A stretch of DNA of 64,000 nt from Gymnopus androsaceus JB14 (lineage: Eukaryota; Basidiomycota; Agaricomycetes; Agaricales; Omphalotaceae): contig ML769643.1 of assembly GCA_009733575.1 (NCBI GenBank), positions 1-64,000 on the forward strand, in the 5' to 3' direction. How positions within the stretch are numbered: position 1 is the stretch's first letter; every line of letters begins with the position of its first letter. Below, one piece after another: positions 12,350-24,369 of this stretch. A program made the position numbers and the translations under genes. The notes below the pieces were generated by a model. It did no database searches, was not told the DNA's origin, and saw nothing but the letters and a program-made list of their open reading frames with translations.

Positions 12350-12854
12350 TGTGCTTTGATTATTGGATGAGGTCGATTTTCTAATTAAGTAGATGAGGAT
12401 TTTCGCAATTTTATACGGCGCATCGCAGCGTGTGTCAGCTGTAATGACTGAACTGAGTTTCAGCTCAATCATGTTTTGTCATGTCCCGAGTGGGCCAGTT
12501 CCACCTATTTCAAATAAATTTGAAATGCGCTGTCAACAGCTGAGGCGGCTACCGGAACTTGCATTGATAGCTGATTTAAAAAACGGAGGCCAGCCCAGAA
12601 AATTTCGAGTGGATTGCCGAGGCCGGGGCATCAAGCAAGCGCTAACTAGTAAACTGTGGTGAACTGTGGCTCAACTCTCAAAAACTGTCAAAGTCCTGTT
12701 AGAAGTGCAATCTACTACATATTAGGGGATAGTATATACTTTGAGGCTCCACCGAAAGAGATATAAGGAAGGCCAACTATTCCGATCCGCGGGTCACCAA
12801 GCTACTTATTGTCAGATTGTACACCTAATACCTAGCTCGTGGTCAATTATTCGA
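12350..12854. other. Spacer between SDR copies A and B
   Basis: This is the promoter region of copy A followed by about 250 bp of unique DNA that ends in the 3' flank of copy B. The proximal 150 bp resemble the promoters of copies B and C, including the TATA-like box. No gene was seen. Confidence 0.5.
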
Positions 12855-14008
12855 CTATTCGACGGTAAATCTGGTCTTAAGGATGTCTTTGTTGAAAATA
12901 TCCTTCTTCCAGTCTCGTTCTACTTCTTCTAGATCCCAATTCGCTGAAACAAACCTGGTAGAGTGTGAAATAGTGCCTTTGACCGAGTCAATACCAAACT
13001 TACCTTCCAGAAAGCCAGTCAAATCTTCCACTTCCGTCTGTCAATTTCAAGGCTGTTGCAGCTGGGAGTTGAAGGGTATCAGTCATATAAGACTCCATTC
13101 CAGATTCCAATCCTAAGGCTCCTTCGGTTTTGATGGAACCAGGATGGAGACTGAAAGATTTAACCTCAGGATGTTCTGTATGATTTGAAGCGTCAGATTC
13201 AAGAGACTAGCAATAGTAAGAATACGACTTGCCAATAGCAGCATATTCGATGAATCTATTTACAGCAACCTTTGACACCGCGTAGGCACTCGCGAATGGT
13301 ATATTGAACTGTGCCGCCATTGAAGTGACAGCGATGAAATACCCTTTACTCTTTGTGAGGTGCGGGAGGGCATAGCTTGGTAGACGATGTCATGCGAAAT
13401 CATTGAGCGAATGGGAAAAAAACTCACTGTGCCACATTGTAAGTTCCTCGCAGGTTCACTTCCATGAATTTCCACCAATCATTATACGGATCTTGCTCAG
13501 AGAAACCTACATGAATAAAGATATTAGCCGGTGCGTATGTCTTGGTAGAATACTTACGCTTCGTCCAAGGACTACTCGCACCCGAATTTGCAACCACCAC
13601 ATCAAGTCGGCCGTACTTTTCAACGACCTTCTTTATGACTTCCTCGATCGCTTTGGTGTCCGCAGTGTCTGCAGCAAGGGCTAGCACATCGGATGATGTG
13701 CGGCTTTCGGAAACAATACGATCCCTAGCCTCATCCAATGTCTTCTGCGACCTAGACACGATAACTAGCGTCGCTCCTGCGCGAGCGTAGAAGGACGCGA
13801 TGGAATAACCTATTCCTTTGGATGCTCCGACGACCACAACGACTTTTTCCTCGGAACGAGGAACTAGAAAAATATGGTTCTGGGGATATTGCCTCGTATA
13901 CGCTGCAACGGCGAGACGGTCAGTTCACTAGGATTTATCTTCCCGAGGATACAAGAGTACTTACTCGTGTCGAGCAGTCACAGGAAGGTCTTTGATTTCG
14001 AATGACAT
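12855..14008 (-). pseudogene. Short-chain dehydrogenase/reductase copy B, frameshifted
   Basis: A tandem paralogue of copy A in the same orientation, nearly identical in introns as well as exons, so duplication was recent. It keeps the base missing from copy A near the SSPW exon end but has one extra base at about 13841-13850, just before the Rossmann motif, so the N-terminal exon and the dinucleotide-binding core are in different frames. The rest (VVGASKGIG, NSGASSPW, DPYNDWWKFMEVNLRGTYN) reads cleanly. The same GC-AG intron is present. A TATA-like box lies at 14091-14097 on the reverse strand. Confidence 0.8.
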
Positions 14009-14188
14009 TGTGCTTTAATTATTGAATGAGGACGATTGTGGCTATTGCGAAAGTCAACTGAGCTAATCAAGTAGATGAGGATTTTCGCATTTTTATACCG
14101 AGGACGCGTACGCGTCGCAGCGTGTGTCAGCTGCTGAGGAATGACCGAACTGAGTCAGCTTCAGCTCAATCATGTTTGTCATTTCCCG

Positions 14189-14437
14189 AGTGTATCGAAG
14201 TCCGAAAGTGTCTCAAGAGTCAGCATGCCAGAGAGACAAGAAGGAGTAGTATTAAACCAGAGTATAAACGGGCGATGACGAAATTCAAGTCGGTACCGAC
14301 GACATCTTCCTAATTCCGGTTTTAAGTCCGAAAGTGTCTCAAGAGTCAGCATGCAGAGGACAAGAAGAGTAGTATTAAACCAGAGTATAAACGGGCGATG
14401 ATGAAATTCAAGTCGGTACCGACGACATCTTCCTAAT
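14189..14437. repeat. Tandem direct repeat in the SDR copy B upstream region
   Basis: Two head-to-tail units of about 115-130 bp (14189-14317 and 14322-14437), both containing GTCCGAAAGTGTCTCAAGAG and AAGTCGGTACCGACGACATC. They differ by small indels. A single reverse-complement copy lies upstream of SDR copy C (about 48150-48260). Confidence 0.85.
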
Positions 14438-15379
14438 TAGACTTTGTCTTGGCCCATCTTGGATTCCTGTACCAACTAGTAGTTGGTGCCCCTGCGAGTG
14501 TGCCTTCAAGTTGTAGCCTTTAAATCAAGCGTCCTATGATCCTGAAATAGCTGTCCGCTGTTTCTTTGCCACTCCGCATGTATAGACCAAGGTCGCTACC
14601 AGACATGGAAGCCAGCGCAATGAGAGGTTGCTAAAACTTAAAAGATCTCTTCTTGGTCCACGTTTGCACTTGGACCATGCCGTGTAATAAAACCAACCTT
14701 CCTTCCTTCCTTCCTGTCCAGTCTTATATGTAGGCATGAATTCGAAGCGGCTCGAAGCCAAGTGAGGATATGGCTCGCACCATGAATCGCTTTCATGATT
14801 CTTTCCCTCGTTTACACCTTCAGTTGCCACTTGTGTGACATCGGCTACATCCACTTTCATCCGTCTATCTATGCATTTTGTTTTGTCTGGATTGGAGGTC
14901 TGGAGCAACTAGCTTACTAGTAGTAGTAAGTACCTGTTTAGTAACTGCCATTTTTATGAAAATCCATTGGTTCTCCCCGTGTACTAGTAGCAATATCCAG
15001 TTAGCAGCTTTCTCGGTTTCCCTAAGATATCGTAGAGGCAGAATTTTCAGCGCTACTGTCTTGACTCCCACATGTAGACTTCTTAATAGCGTGCGGCGCG
15101 TCCTTTCAAATGCGACAGATAGAGGACATCGGCTACGAGTCTGAGAAAATCTTCAAAAAAAAAAAAACAATCAACAAGGTAATTGCGTCTATCCAAAAAT
15201 CATGTATAACCTTGTTTCGCTTGTCGTGCCTCTTTTTTCTTACACGTGGAGACGACATGTTTTCGGCTACAACAGCTGGTTCCGAATCACCGAATATAAC
15301 TTGAGGAAGAGAAAGGTAACCTGATTTTGACTTGTTCCAGCGCTAATCGCCATTCTGAACTTTCATTCATCATTCAACG
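14438..15379. other. Upstream region of the Zn2Cys6 regulator
   Basis: About 940 bp without a credible gene. It includes a CCTTCC microsatellite (14698-14715) and an A-rich stretch near 15155. The block is repeated in reverse orientation at 45360-46300. It presumably contains the regulator's promoter. Confidence 0.5.
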
Positions 15380-18300
15380 ATGCCGGACGAAACCTCGAAG
15401 AACTCACGTAGAACTCAAGCCTGTGACGGGTATGGTCTGAACTCTTTCCATCGCCTGTCTGATTCACAATGAGATATATTCCAGATGTCGGTATGGTGTA
15501 TTTAAACTCTTTCCATCGCCTGCCCAATTCACAATGAGATATGTCCCAGATCCCGAAAGAGTGAGCTGATTTCAAGCCTCATTGTATTGTGCTGACTGGT
15601 ACTTGCAGTTAAATGTGAGCCCTCAAGGAACTTTCTATGACCTGCACTCATTCGTGGTAGGCGATACTGATGATTTCGGGGCGGGGAAGCCATGCTCCAA
15701 GTGTGTCGATGCAGAGATGCAGTGTACATTCACCTATAAAAGAAAGGTATTTTGTTGATAGATTCTTTGTGCGACATGCTCATCGTTCAGTAGAAACGCA
15801 AGCCCAAAATAGCTATGTACCAGTCTACTGAAGACTTTGTCTCTATGGCAAAGACATTGATGAAGCAAGTTCTTTCCTTTCCGGAATCCTATATCCCACC
15901 CCCAGATTCCGCTTCCGTCAGAGACATTATCATTTCCCTTGCGAAATATGCACGTTCTATTGAAGAAACTTTGGCTCGTTCACAAACCTCCACGATAGGT
16001 GCTGATTCTCATCCGGATTCATCGCGGCAGGAGTCTACTTCACCGATTTCAGATATCAATGATCTCTCAGGAGAATATTCAAGCGATGAACGCGACGACG
16101 TCAACGAGAGCTTCAAGCAGCTCTCTCTGGGACACTCAAGTAGCAGATACTTTGGGAGATCCAGCAATTTCAGGCAAAAATGGCTATTTTTCAAGTTCAG
16201 GTGAATCGATGCTCACCAGTTGATATCAGATTCATATACAATACTATAACCCTGTCAAAGCTGGATAAGAACCCGCTGGACTTGACGCGTCTAAAGAGGC
16301 CGGAATATTGGGGCTTGGAAATCGTAAGTCGGACAGCTTACTCGTCGTTCAGAAACTCCAGAATGACTAAATTATTCCTCAGTGGTGTTTGCAACCCTTA
16401 GTGTTTACTGCACCCGCGCACTATACCTTCCCTGCCAGCGATCTACTATGGAAGTTGATACACATTTATTTCGACCATACTTTGATCCCTATCCTTCACC
16501 GTCCCACCTTTGAAAGAGCTGTCACGAAGGGCTTGCATGTCCTTGATAGCAACTTTGGTGCAATTGTTTTGGCGGTCTGTTCCATTGGGGCACGCAACTG
16601 CGATGATCCTCGGGTTTTATTCCTCGACACGAACCTAACACTGGGATCGCAGTGGTTCCGCCAAATTCGTCACGTTCGATCCAATTTCATCGAACCTTCT
16701 TCTGTATTTGAGCTGCAGTTATACTGTGTATGTCCTTGCATTCGGTATCTGGAGGTAGTCTTACTGATGAAGCATTAGTTGATCTACATCTACCTTGAGC
16801 AGACAAACTTGTGGGATGCGAGCTGGCCTTTGATTGGCCTTGGTTTGCGTCTAGCTGTAGACAGAGGCATTCATCGCTTGAAAACCGGCGGTGCGCGGAC
16901 AGTGGAGAGCGAACTATGTATACGTGCTTTCTGGAATCTTCGCAGTTTTGATATCATACAGGGGTTAACCCTGGGGCGTCCCCCTGCGACAACCTCTGAA
17001 GAGTGAGTGTTGCCGCGTACCTTCATCCTTTGTTTGCCTACCCGAATACTAGGTTCGATTTAGATCGTCCGGCAGAAGTTGATGATGACTACTGGGAGAA
17101 AACAGAGCAGCACGAAGAGTTCACGCAACCCGCAGGGACGGTGTCTTTCTTGTCCTTCTTCACGCACTACCACAAACTCATGGACATTGCTGCCGCCGTG
17201 CAAAAAATCATCGTTTGTTGCAGTATTGTGTTCAATTTCATCATGCTTGACTAATGAGTGACATTACAGTACTGCCTCACTGAGCGGAAACGGAACCAGC
17301 AGAAGGTAATGGAACAGGATTCTGCACTGCACACCTGGTTAACTTCTGTCCCGAACCATCGTGAGTGTTTGTCACTTCTATGTCCATTTCTGACTCATTC
17401 TTTGGCCATAGTACTTTGGGACCCGAATCAATCGAATGAGACGTATTTAATTCAATCAGCAATGCTCTATACGACTTACTACTGGGTACAGATCGCCACA
17501 ACAAGTACTATTTTGTGCGATCTCTGAAGGTTTATTTTCAGATTCAAGTTCATTTGCATAGGGCATACTCTATACAACATGGTTCTAGTCCCCAGCAGAT
17601 TTTTCGTTCACTCGCGATATGTGCATTGGCAGCGAGATCCACGATAAGGATTGTGCAAGTTCTTTGTCAGAGATCCCCTGGTCATCTAACTGATGTCGCG
17701 GTGCGCAGCTGGAGCTTTCATTTGGTGAAGAATATTTCACCGTTTCTAAATATCTCTTCTAGAATGCACTGGTCCAATCCACCACCGTTTTGCTGTCAAT
17801 TCTCTGGAAATATAAACGTGGGATAGATCCTGGGCCTTCTGCGGATATTAGAACTGTAGCCTCCGATCTGGAAATTGCGCTTGATCTTCTCGCAGTGGCT
17901 GAAACCAAGTGGGCGCATACAGGTCTTTAACATACGTTTCTTCAGCTGATTTGTTGGCTTTAGATCTCAAAGACTCGGACGTATAAGGTAGTAACTATTG
18001 TTTACCTTTGGAAGAAGGAAGAAGGAAGGTTTTTAACTCTGTGTTATAGGGACAAATGGAGTGCGTTCATCTTAGCCGAAGATCTTTTATCTGGCATACC
18101 AACGCAGCCCACTCCAACATCGAAAAGAGCGAGAGAGGATGATCTGGACAGTCACGATGAACAAAACCCGGAGCCAAATACAATGACTTTCTCAGTAGCC
18201 GAGTATCGATCTCCAGTGACAGGATTTCAGCCCATCGACCCAGGTCAAGCTGTACACTTGGGGTGGAATTCCCCGGGCGCAAATTCAATTACCGATACAC

Positions 18301-18611
18301 AAGCGAAATTTGCGCAGCCTGAGGTTAACGCCTTCATACCACAAAATAACGCAACGTACCGGGCGTTTGAGGCCCAGCCTTTGTATGAAAACGACAGTAT
18401 CATTGACTTCATCAATGGTCAAAGCGAAGCTGCGATCCAAGATGGGTTTTGTGTAGGCTCAGACCCCATCCAGGATGGAAGGTACTGTGTTTTGGACAAA
18501 GTTCTTGGTGTTTTACTAATTCTGTACCACAGTACGTTGACACAATACGATTGGGATAGTTTTATGCAAAGTGTAGACGAAACATTACTAGCTGTGGGGC
18601 TATGGGGCTAA
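15380..18611 (+). CDS. Zn2Cys6 fungal transcription factor with micro-exon zinc cluster
   Basis: A nuclear DNA-binding regulator by family. Exon 1 (15380-15429) ends in ACDG. Joining exon 2 (15485-15490), exon 3 (15550-15560) and exon 4 (15609-15614) to exon 5 (from 15661) gives ACDGCRSRKIKCD followed by PCSKC and MQC, the exact C-x2-C-x6-C...C-x2-C-x6-C spacing. All junctions use GT-AG. Exon 6 starts at 15794. Downstream lies the Fungal_trans regulatory domain: LLWKLIHIYFDHTLIPILHRPTFE (split here at LL and IHIYF), then WPLIGLGLRLAVDRGIHR and RAFWNLRSFD. An acidic, Ser-rich linker (about 16010-16170) separates the two. The C-terminus ends GLWG. No disabling mutation was found in the exons checked. 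Targets are unknown. The 5' half is duplicated at 45.4 kb and 60-62 kb. Confidence 0.85.
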
Positions 18612-18881
18612 ATTAGGGAACCAGCAGGAAGTCAGGAATCATTGGACAAACTGTATCAAGAAACCTATGTTTCACGTACAAGAGTTCCATATAGTGGTAT
18701 ACAGCAAATAGAGCACATGCAAGTAGTGAAGGTATAACCTAGACAAAGTCACTTTTAATACATGGCACTGCGATCATCCTGCTCCTTCCCTGTGCTTGAA
18801 ACTCTTCTAGTAGGGCTCCCGAGTCGTGTTTGAGACGAATTAGCGCCATCCTCTTCGAAACTTCTTTTCTCGGTTGTCGGG
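18612..18881. other. Convergent 3' region between regulator and DUF6534 gene
   Basis: A 270-bp stretch with no supported gene, holding the 3' ends of two convergent genes. Confidence 0.4.
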
Positions 18882-20020
18882 CTACCACTGGCCACTCCCC
18901 CTGGCCGTAAGATCTGATTGACCCGAGGCGTACGAGGGACGATTTTTCTCAAGATCTACGTCTCTCATTTCGTGCGATTCAACATGAACGAACACCCTAG
19001 ACTGAGGAGACGTAGGGGAAGTTTCGTACTAGGTACGCAATCGAAGATAATATTAGTTTAGCGATTCTCCACCTCAGGCGCAGAATACTCACCCGTTTCA
19101 AGGCCCCGTCCCCGGTGGTGATGATATTGGATGGTAAAGTCGTGTCTCCAAACTGCGCCCGTGGCCTACTGTAGTTCCAAGCTCCGCGAGAATTCAAGCT
19201 GCTCATGACTGAGTTGGTATAGAGTTTCGCTAAAGGGAAGTTGAAGATGAGGTGGCTAGAAAAATCCCAAAGAACTCGTTAAAAGCTTCCACAAGGTAGT
19301 CTGGGAAGATACTAACATTCCGGTCGGCTGTGAAGGCATTGTCAATCAGCATTGTAGGATATGTATCGAAAGGATCATACATACGTCAGTCAAGAAAAAG
19401 ACGATGTCGAGGGTCGCGCAACAGGCAGTTATGAGGCCTGTTTGAACCGTAACTGGAGTAAGTATGCATGTTAGTGATACCGATGGCCCACAGTGTTCGA
19501 AAACCTACGCCGGATGATACGATCCACCAGCACGTCCGATGCTTCAAACCCTGTCTTATGCTTGTGCTATCGAAGGATCCTTACGATAATGTAAACGAAG
19601 TAAAGAGAATCACGTACACTGCAAATGCGAGTTAGCAAAGCAAGAACGAATGAGTACTAGAAGGAAGTATAACTCACAGGTCTCAAACAAGAACACAAGT
19701 TATCGCAATATCTCCCAAACATTCTCCGACTAGCCACATGATAACAGACCACTGTGAAATGACAGATATTGAGGTCAAGGGCGATAAGAGCTGGATCGAA
19801 GGCGGAGCACCTTGAAATTTCGAAAGTCAACAAAATGCGGGGTCACACCGACTTCATATGTAGTGATCAGTCCACCAACTATGTATACATATATTAGCAA
19901 GGAGATCTTGCTAGACCATAGTAGCAGAACGTACCCAGACCGGTTAAAGCAGCGAGAGATGGCGGCAAAAATTAACCAAACACGTGAATTTTTTGATCGC
20001 AATGTCAATAACACAAGAAT
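18882..20020 (-). pseudogene. DUF6534 family membrane protein, 5' truncated
   Basis: DUF6534 proteins are multi-pass membrane proteins common in Agaricomycetes, of unknown function. Minus-strand exons show WSVIMWLVGECLGDIAITCVLV, then KTGFEASDVLVDRIIR, LTVQTGLITACCATLDIVFF and the hallmark HLIFNFPLAKLYTNSVMSSL with NSRGAWNYS (each split here by wording), ending SGQW before TAG (18882-18884). The exon after CVLV meets a TGA where a Trp is likely. The N-terminal membrane segments are missing: the reading frame runs into the terminal repeat of the Tc1/mariner element at about 19957-20060. Both points argue for a pseudogene. A fragment of the same gene is at 31783-32135. Confidence 0.7.
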
Positions 20021-20277
20021 GAGTACAGTTCAGAATTCGCTCTAAGAGACGAATTTGTAGCGTTTTCGATTCTGCAGATACTCCATTTCATACAATGAAA
20101 AAATATTAAGATTTGGGCAAGTATTAGAGCGTACAAACTGAAGCATCATTTTTGATGGTGTAATATTTCGTAATTTTCAATATCTTGACTTTCAATCACC
20201 AGTATACGACGCGTTATTGCTCTTTTTCTGCGGTTCTTTTTGCACAATCATCCTTAACAGCACCCTACACTTCCATA

Positions 20278-22127
20278 ATGCACTTCACTCCCACCAAAAG
20301 AGTGCGTGTTTGCACTCTCCATGACCAAGGAATGACATTCCGCCAAATTCAGGAAGTTGTTGGTGGAAGCGTGTCATCGGTGCATGCTGTCTACTCCAAA
20401 TACCATGAAAATGAAGATTGGTATACCACCATCCCTAACCGAGGCCGAAAATAGCTTCTTACTGACTCTGACCACCAATTTGCTGTGCTTTTGATCAAAC
20501 ATGGCAAGTACCTGACAGCTGCAGACGTCCAGTGCAGGTATTTTCCGCATGTTAGCGAGAGAAGAATGCGTGAAAATCCTTGCAGAAGAGGGTCTCCATG
20601 GTCGCCAAAAGTGAAAGAAGTTCTTCCTTACCAAAAAACACATCCAAAAGCGCGTTCAGTGGGCAGCAGATCATGAAAATCGGACCACAGAAAATTGGCG
20701 AGCTGTCGTTTACTCTGATGAGTCTAAATTTAATCTCAGAGGGTCAGATGAGATTCAGTATTGTCAAAGGAGGTCTGGGGAAGAGTTTAAGCCACAAAAT
20801 GTATGGCCAGTGCTGAAGCATGGTGGTGGAAGTGTGATGGTGTGGGGATGCATGACCTCGGCGGGCTGGGGTTGGCTTGTTTTGATTGAGGGCACAATGG
20901 ATGCTGAGCTGTATTGCTCAGTACTGGAGGAGGGCCTTCTCACGACATTGGATGACCTCAAAATCAACTGTTCAGACATCATATTCCAACAGGATAATGA
21001 CCCCAACATCAGCAAAACCTGGTTGTTCGCTGGAGCTCTCAGAGCATTGAATTGAGCTCTGGAGACCTCTGGAGACCTCTGGCTGCTCTGGCTGCTCTGA
21101 ATCTGCCATCAGCCAAACCCGGATATTCGCTGGAGCAGTCAGAGCATTGAATTGCGCTCTGGAGAGCTGTGGAGAGCTGTGGAGATCTCTGACTGCTCTG
21201 GTTGATCCGAGCAGACAACAGCTGTCGGACTTGAATGTCGGTTAAGTGACATAAAAGGAAACGGTTGCCAGGCCCTTCCTTTTACATCACATAACCGACA
21301 GAACGGTCACCCGATGCTGTAAACTTTCAGGACATCATATAAAGGTGTCGCCGTTCAACTCAAAGTTGAACGTTGACTTGTACTTTTTTATCTTCCTTCC
21401 CCGGGCCTCCATTGTCGCAACTCGGTCCCACTTTTCCTCTTACTGTAAGCTCATATCCCTTTTTAGCATCAATTCACTGATATTTTGGAAAACCAATAGC
21501 TGTAGGGTAGAGGCTGGCTTGGTGAACGGGTTTCTAAGTTTATTATGTAGTACTATAGTAGTAGTACCTTGTCCGACTCCCTCGGATGTGTATGATAACG
21601 AATAAAATGCTTACTTTTTCTATTATTATTGCATGTGAAAATTTGATATGTAAATTTTCGATTGAATGGGGCTCGGTAACCTGAATCGTCAAATGATGGG
21701 TGGTCTCCAGAGAGCTCCAGAGAACTCAATAGTCCTCCAGAGCTTCCTGGAATTACTATCCTTGCTACAGCAGCTCCAGAAGATATGGGTGCTCTGGAGC
21801 TCTCTGGAGCTCTCTGGAGACCACCCAGGTTTTGCTGATGAAGCACAAATCCCGCCGAGCAATGCAATGGCTCAGTAACCAAGGCTTCGATCTTTTGCCT
21901 TGGCCGCCAAATTCTCCGGACCAAAACCTTATTGAAAATGCCTGGTTTGAACTTGAGAAGCGTGTCAACTGTCGGGCACGCTGTCCAAACAATAAAGCTG
22001 CTCTTTGGGAGGCTTTACAGGAGGAATGGAGGAATTTGCCAGCAGAGCTGCTGGACAACCTTTATGACAGTGCACGTCGTCGTTTGGTTACTCTCCAGGC
22101 TTCGAAGGGCCAGTGGACCAAGTATTA
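20278..22127 (+). pseudogene. Tc1/mariner DD34E transposase, interrupted
   Basis: The N-terminus (MHFTPTKRVRVCTLHDQGMT) is a helix-turn-helix DNA-binding region. Catalytic-domain motifs follow: YSDESKF with the first Asp, QQDND-P with the second, and NSPDQNLIENAW with the Glu, giving DD34E spacing once the insertion at 21007-21840 is removed. The DPK|HKS codons are rejoined exactly if one 2-bp AA duplication is discounted. An in-frame TAG follows RGRK (20452), and a TGA follows HGRQK, so the enzyme was already dead or died later. By family it cuts and pastes DNA at TA dinucleotides. Confidence 0.85.
21007..21840. mobile_element. TIR element of the CATCAGC family, copy 2 (834 bp)
   Basis: Terminal inverted repeat CATCAGCAAAACCTGG, flanked by AA on each side (21005-21006, 21841-21842). 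It sits within the Tc1 transposase codons for DPKHK, so the empty site is inferable. Both subterminal regions are packed with GAGCTCTCTGGAG/CTCCAGAG repeats. A degenerate second copy of the left terminus occurs internally at about 21108. The core includes a hairpin (about 21230-21300). It is nearly identical to the copy at 61334-62141, in opposite orientation. Confidence 0.9.
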
Positions 22128-22429
22128 GTATCATTCTTTGTACTACTTTGCAGTTTACTTTTGACATCATACATATTTCTTCCATTCCAACTCAAAATTA
22201 CACCATCAAAAATGATGCTTCAGTTTGTATGCTCTATTACTTGCCCAAGTCTTAATATTTTTTTGTCGCATGAAATGGAGTATCTGCAGAATCGAGAACG
22301 CTACAAATTTGTCCCTTAGAGCTAGTTCTAAACTGTACTTGTTCTTGCGCTATTGACATTGCAATAAAAAATTTCACGTGTTATTGGTTAATTTTTGCTG
22401 TCACAGTACACTCTCACCCGAGTTCTGGA

Positions 22430-23840
22430 TTCTGTACATGGCACATTTTGTTATCCCACAGACTGCTGATGACATTGAGCTCATGGGTACGCTTATCTCA
22501 CACCTAGAGCAAGCAGATGATCTACTCTTGCTAGCTCTCTCACCCAAAGGCCTCCAACGCAAAATGAACATTTTCTATCAATGGTGCCGCATCAACTTTC
22601 TAGTTATAAATGCTATTAAGTCTGGAATCTCGTTCCATGGTCCTGCTCCTGCAATTATGCCTACATTCCGGTTTGGTATTAACCCAGTGGCTTTATTAAC
22701 AGAATATGTCTATGTGGGAATGCATTTCCAAACGGGAAACTACACAGTATTCTCCTCTCCAATAAAACCACACTTTGTGGAAAAGGCACAGAAGGCTCGT
22801 AAATTTACCCATGCAGTTCTTCATGTGGAGTCTATGATTGGAACTCTCCCAGTGCATGAAGGTAAAATACTCTATCTGGGTTGTGTAGACTCACACCTTA
22901 TCTATGCAGTGGATGAGGTTACACTTAACACTAGTAGCCAACTCTTTGACCTGCGTTTTAATGTGCAAAAGGCATTTTTCATTGTCTACTTGGACTATCA
23001 AAAACCTCTATCAAAGCAGCCATCTTCTCGGAAACTGGCATTATGCCTTTGCAATTCCACTGGCTCATAGTGGCTCTTTGCTCCCTCTCATACTTTCTAA
23101 AGAGACCTGCTGATACATATGTGAGAGCTGCACTTAATGAAAGCATCTCCCTCCATACCAAAGGGAAGAAATCCTGGTTTAGTGATTTAAAAACAAACAT
23201 CACTAAAGTTTGTCCTGCATACTCTCTACCAGATGTGGATTTTCTCCTTAATGCAGGGCCTGATTTGGATATGCTTGGTGACTTTACAAAAGTCCTTACT
23301 AATGAAGCACTCCCATGGGTTGAAAGTGAACTTGAAAGGGTTCGATAAACACTCCTACCTCCTGAAACTGCAAAAAGAACCACAAGAAAATGGTTACCCG
23401 AAATACCACACAATGTGGCTACATCAGTACTTACAGGATATTCAAAATGCACAACATTATAAGGCTCTCACTCAGCTTACTTGTTCGGGGATCATCCATT
23501 GGCCATGGTCCGTCTTACATGGACAGACAACCATAGGGTACAGGTCCCACATGATGAGAGAGTATGCTGCTTCTGCAAACAAGTAACAGAAACACTGGAG
23601 CATGCACTCCTGGAATGCTCCCACCAACCCTTGGTGCACCTTAGAAGTAGCTTCCTTAATGAGTTCTACCACTTGCAACCAAGACCTGTTGTGCTCAATA
23701 ACAACATGGAGAAAAGGTTGTACTTGGCATACCTTGCATCATGCCAGCCAAGTTACACACTCCTTGCCAAATGGGTATACAATGTTTTTAAAGTGTACAA
23801 TGGCACAGTTCTATATGTCCCAGAGCAATATCGCTGCTAA
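22430..23840 (+). mobile_element. Non-LTR retrotransposon (LINE) 3' fragment
   Basis: The frames encode the later part of a LINE reverse transcriptase: a QADDLLLLALSPKGLQ segment, corresponding to the catalytic (F/Y)ADD box followed by the conserved LxxLS-pattern, then thumb-like sequence, and finally a C-terminal zinc-binding stretch CCFCKQVTETLEHALLEC typical of agaricomycete LINEs. Frame changes near 23050, 23345 and 23480 break the protein. The 5' part (endonuclease and fingers) is absent. The 3' flank to about 24200 is probably its UTR. Confidence 0.75.
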
Positions 23841-24369
23841 AAGACCAGACCACAATAGAAATCATATCACTTATGAATTATTATTGTAATGTAAGTAGTC
23901 CTATGTACACCAATTGCATTTAATTAAGTAGGAGGTTCCCATGAACCAACTGGATCTACAGCAGTGGTACACTGTGTCAGCTGTGAGCTCGTCCTTTGGC
24001 TAGTGGGAGCCCCAGAGATGATGGTGTTTGCCACACCGTGTTGTAGATAACCAGCCTCAGCCCAGTTTAGTTCCATTTGACTTACATACCAACCTGGGAT
24101 GGAGCAACCCCTATTGACCCTGTTGCTCCATACCAGGTATGAACACTTTACTATACATGAATAACCTACTTATATTGACTCTGTTGCTCTGTACCAGATA
24201 TACATGTATAACTATAGAACTCATATAACCTTGACAGGTTGTGGGCCCCAAGCTTTAATCACTGCACACCAGAAAAGCCCCTATATCTTCAAAATCCTCA
24301 CTACACAGATTTCTTCTGAATCACTCTTCCCTAAATCTTTGAACTATCAGTACAGTCAAAATTGCCTAT

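Larger units (their letters stand above)
19957..22406 (+). mobile_element. Tc1/mariner element with long TIRs
   Basis: Inverted terminal repeats of about 210 bp enclose a decayed Tc1/mariner transposase. Right end CTGTCACAG abuts TA (22407-22408). The left terminus is degraded and no TA is found there. A shorter TA-flanked inner boundary (20026-22335) is also possible. The transposase is interrupted by the nested TIR element at 21007-21840. Confidence 0.75.

Noticed and set aside
2871..14008. A biosynthetic gene cluster made of reductase, permease and SDRs
   Set aside because: The permease is a general nucleobase importer and DOHH is housekeeping; proximity alone does not support a shared pathway.
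21553..21924. 123-codon minus-strand ORF across the end of the CATCAGC element
   Set aside because: It consists mostly of subterminal repeat translation and crosses the insertion boundary.
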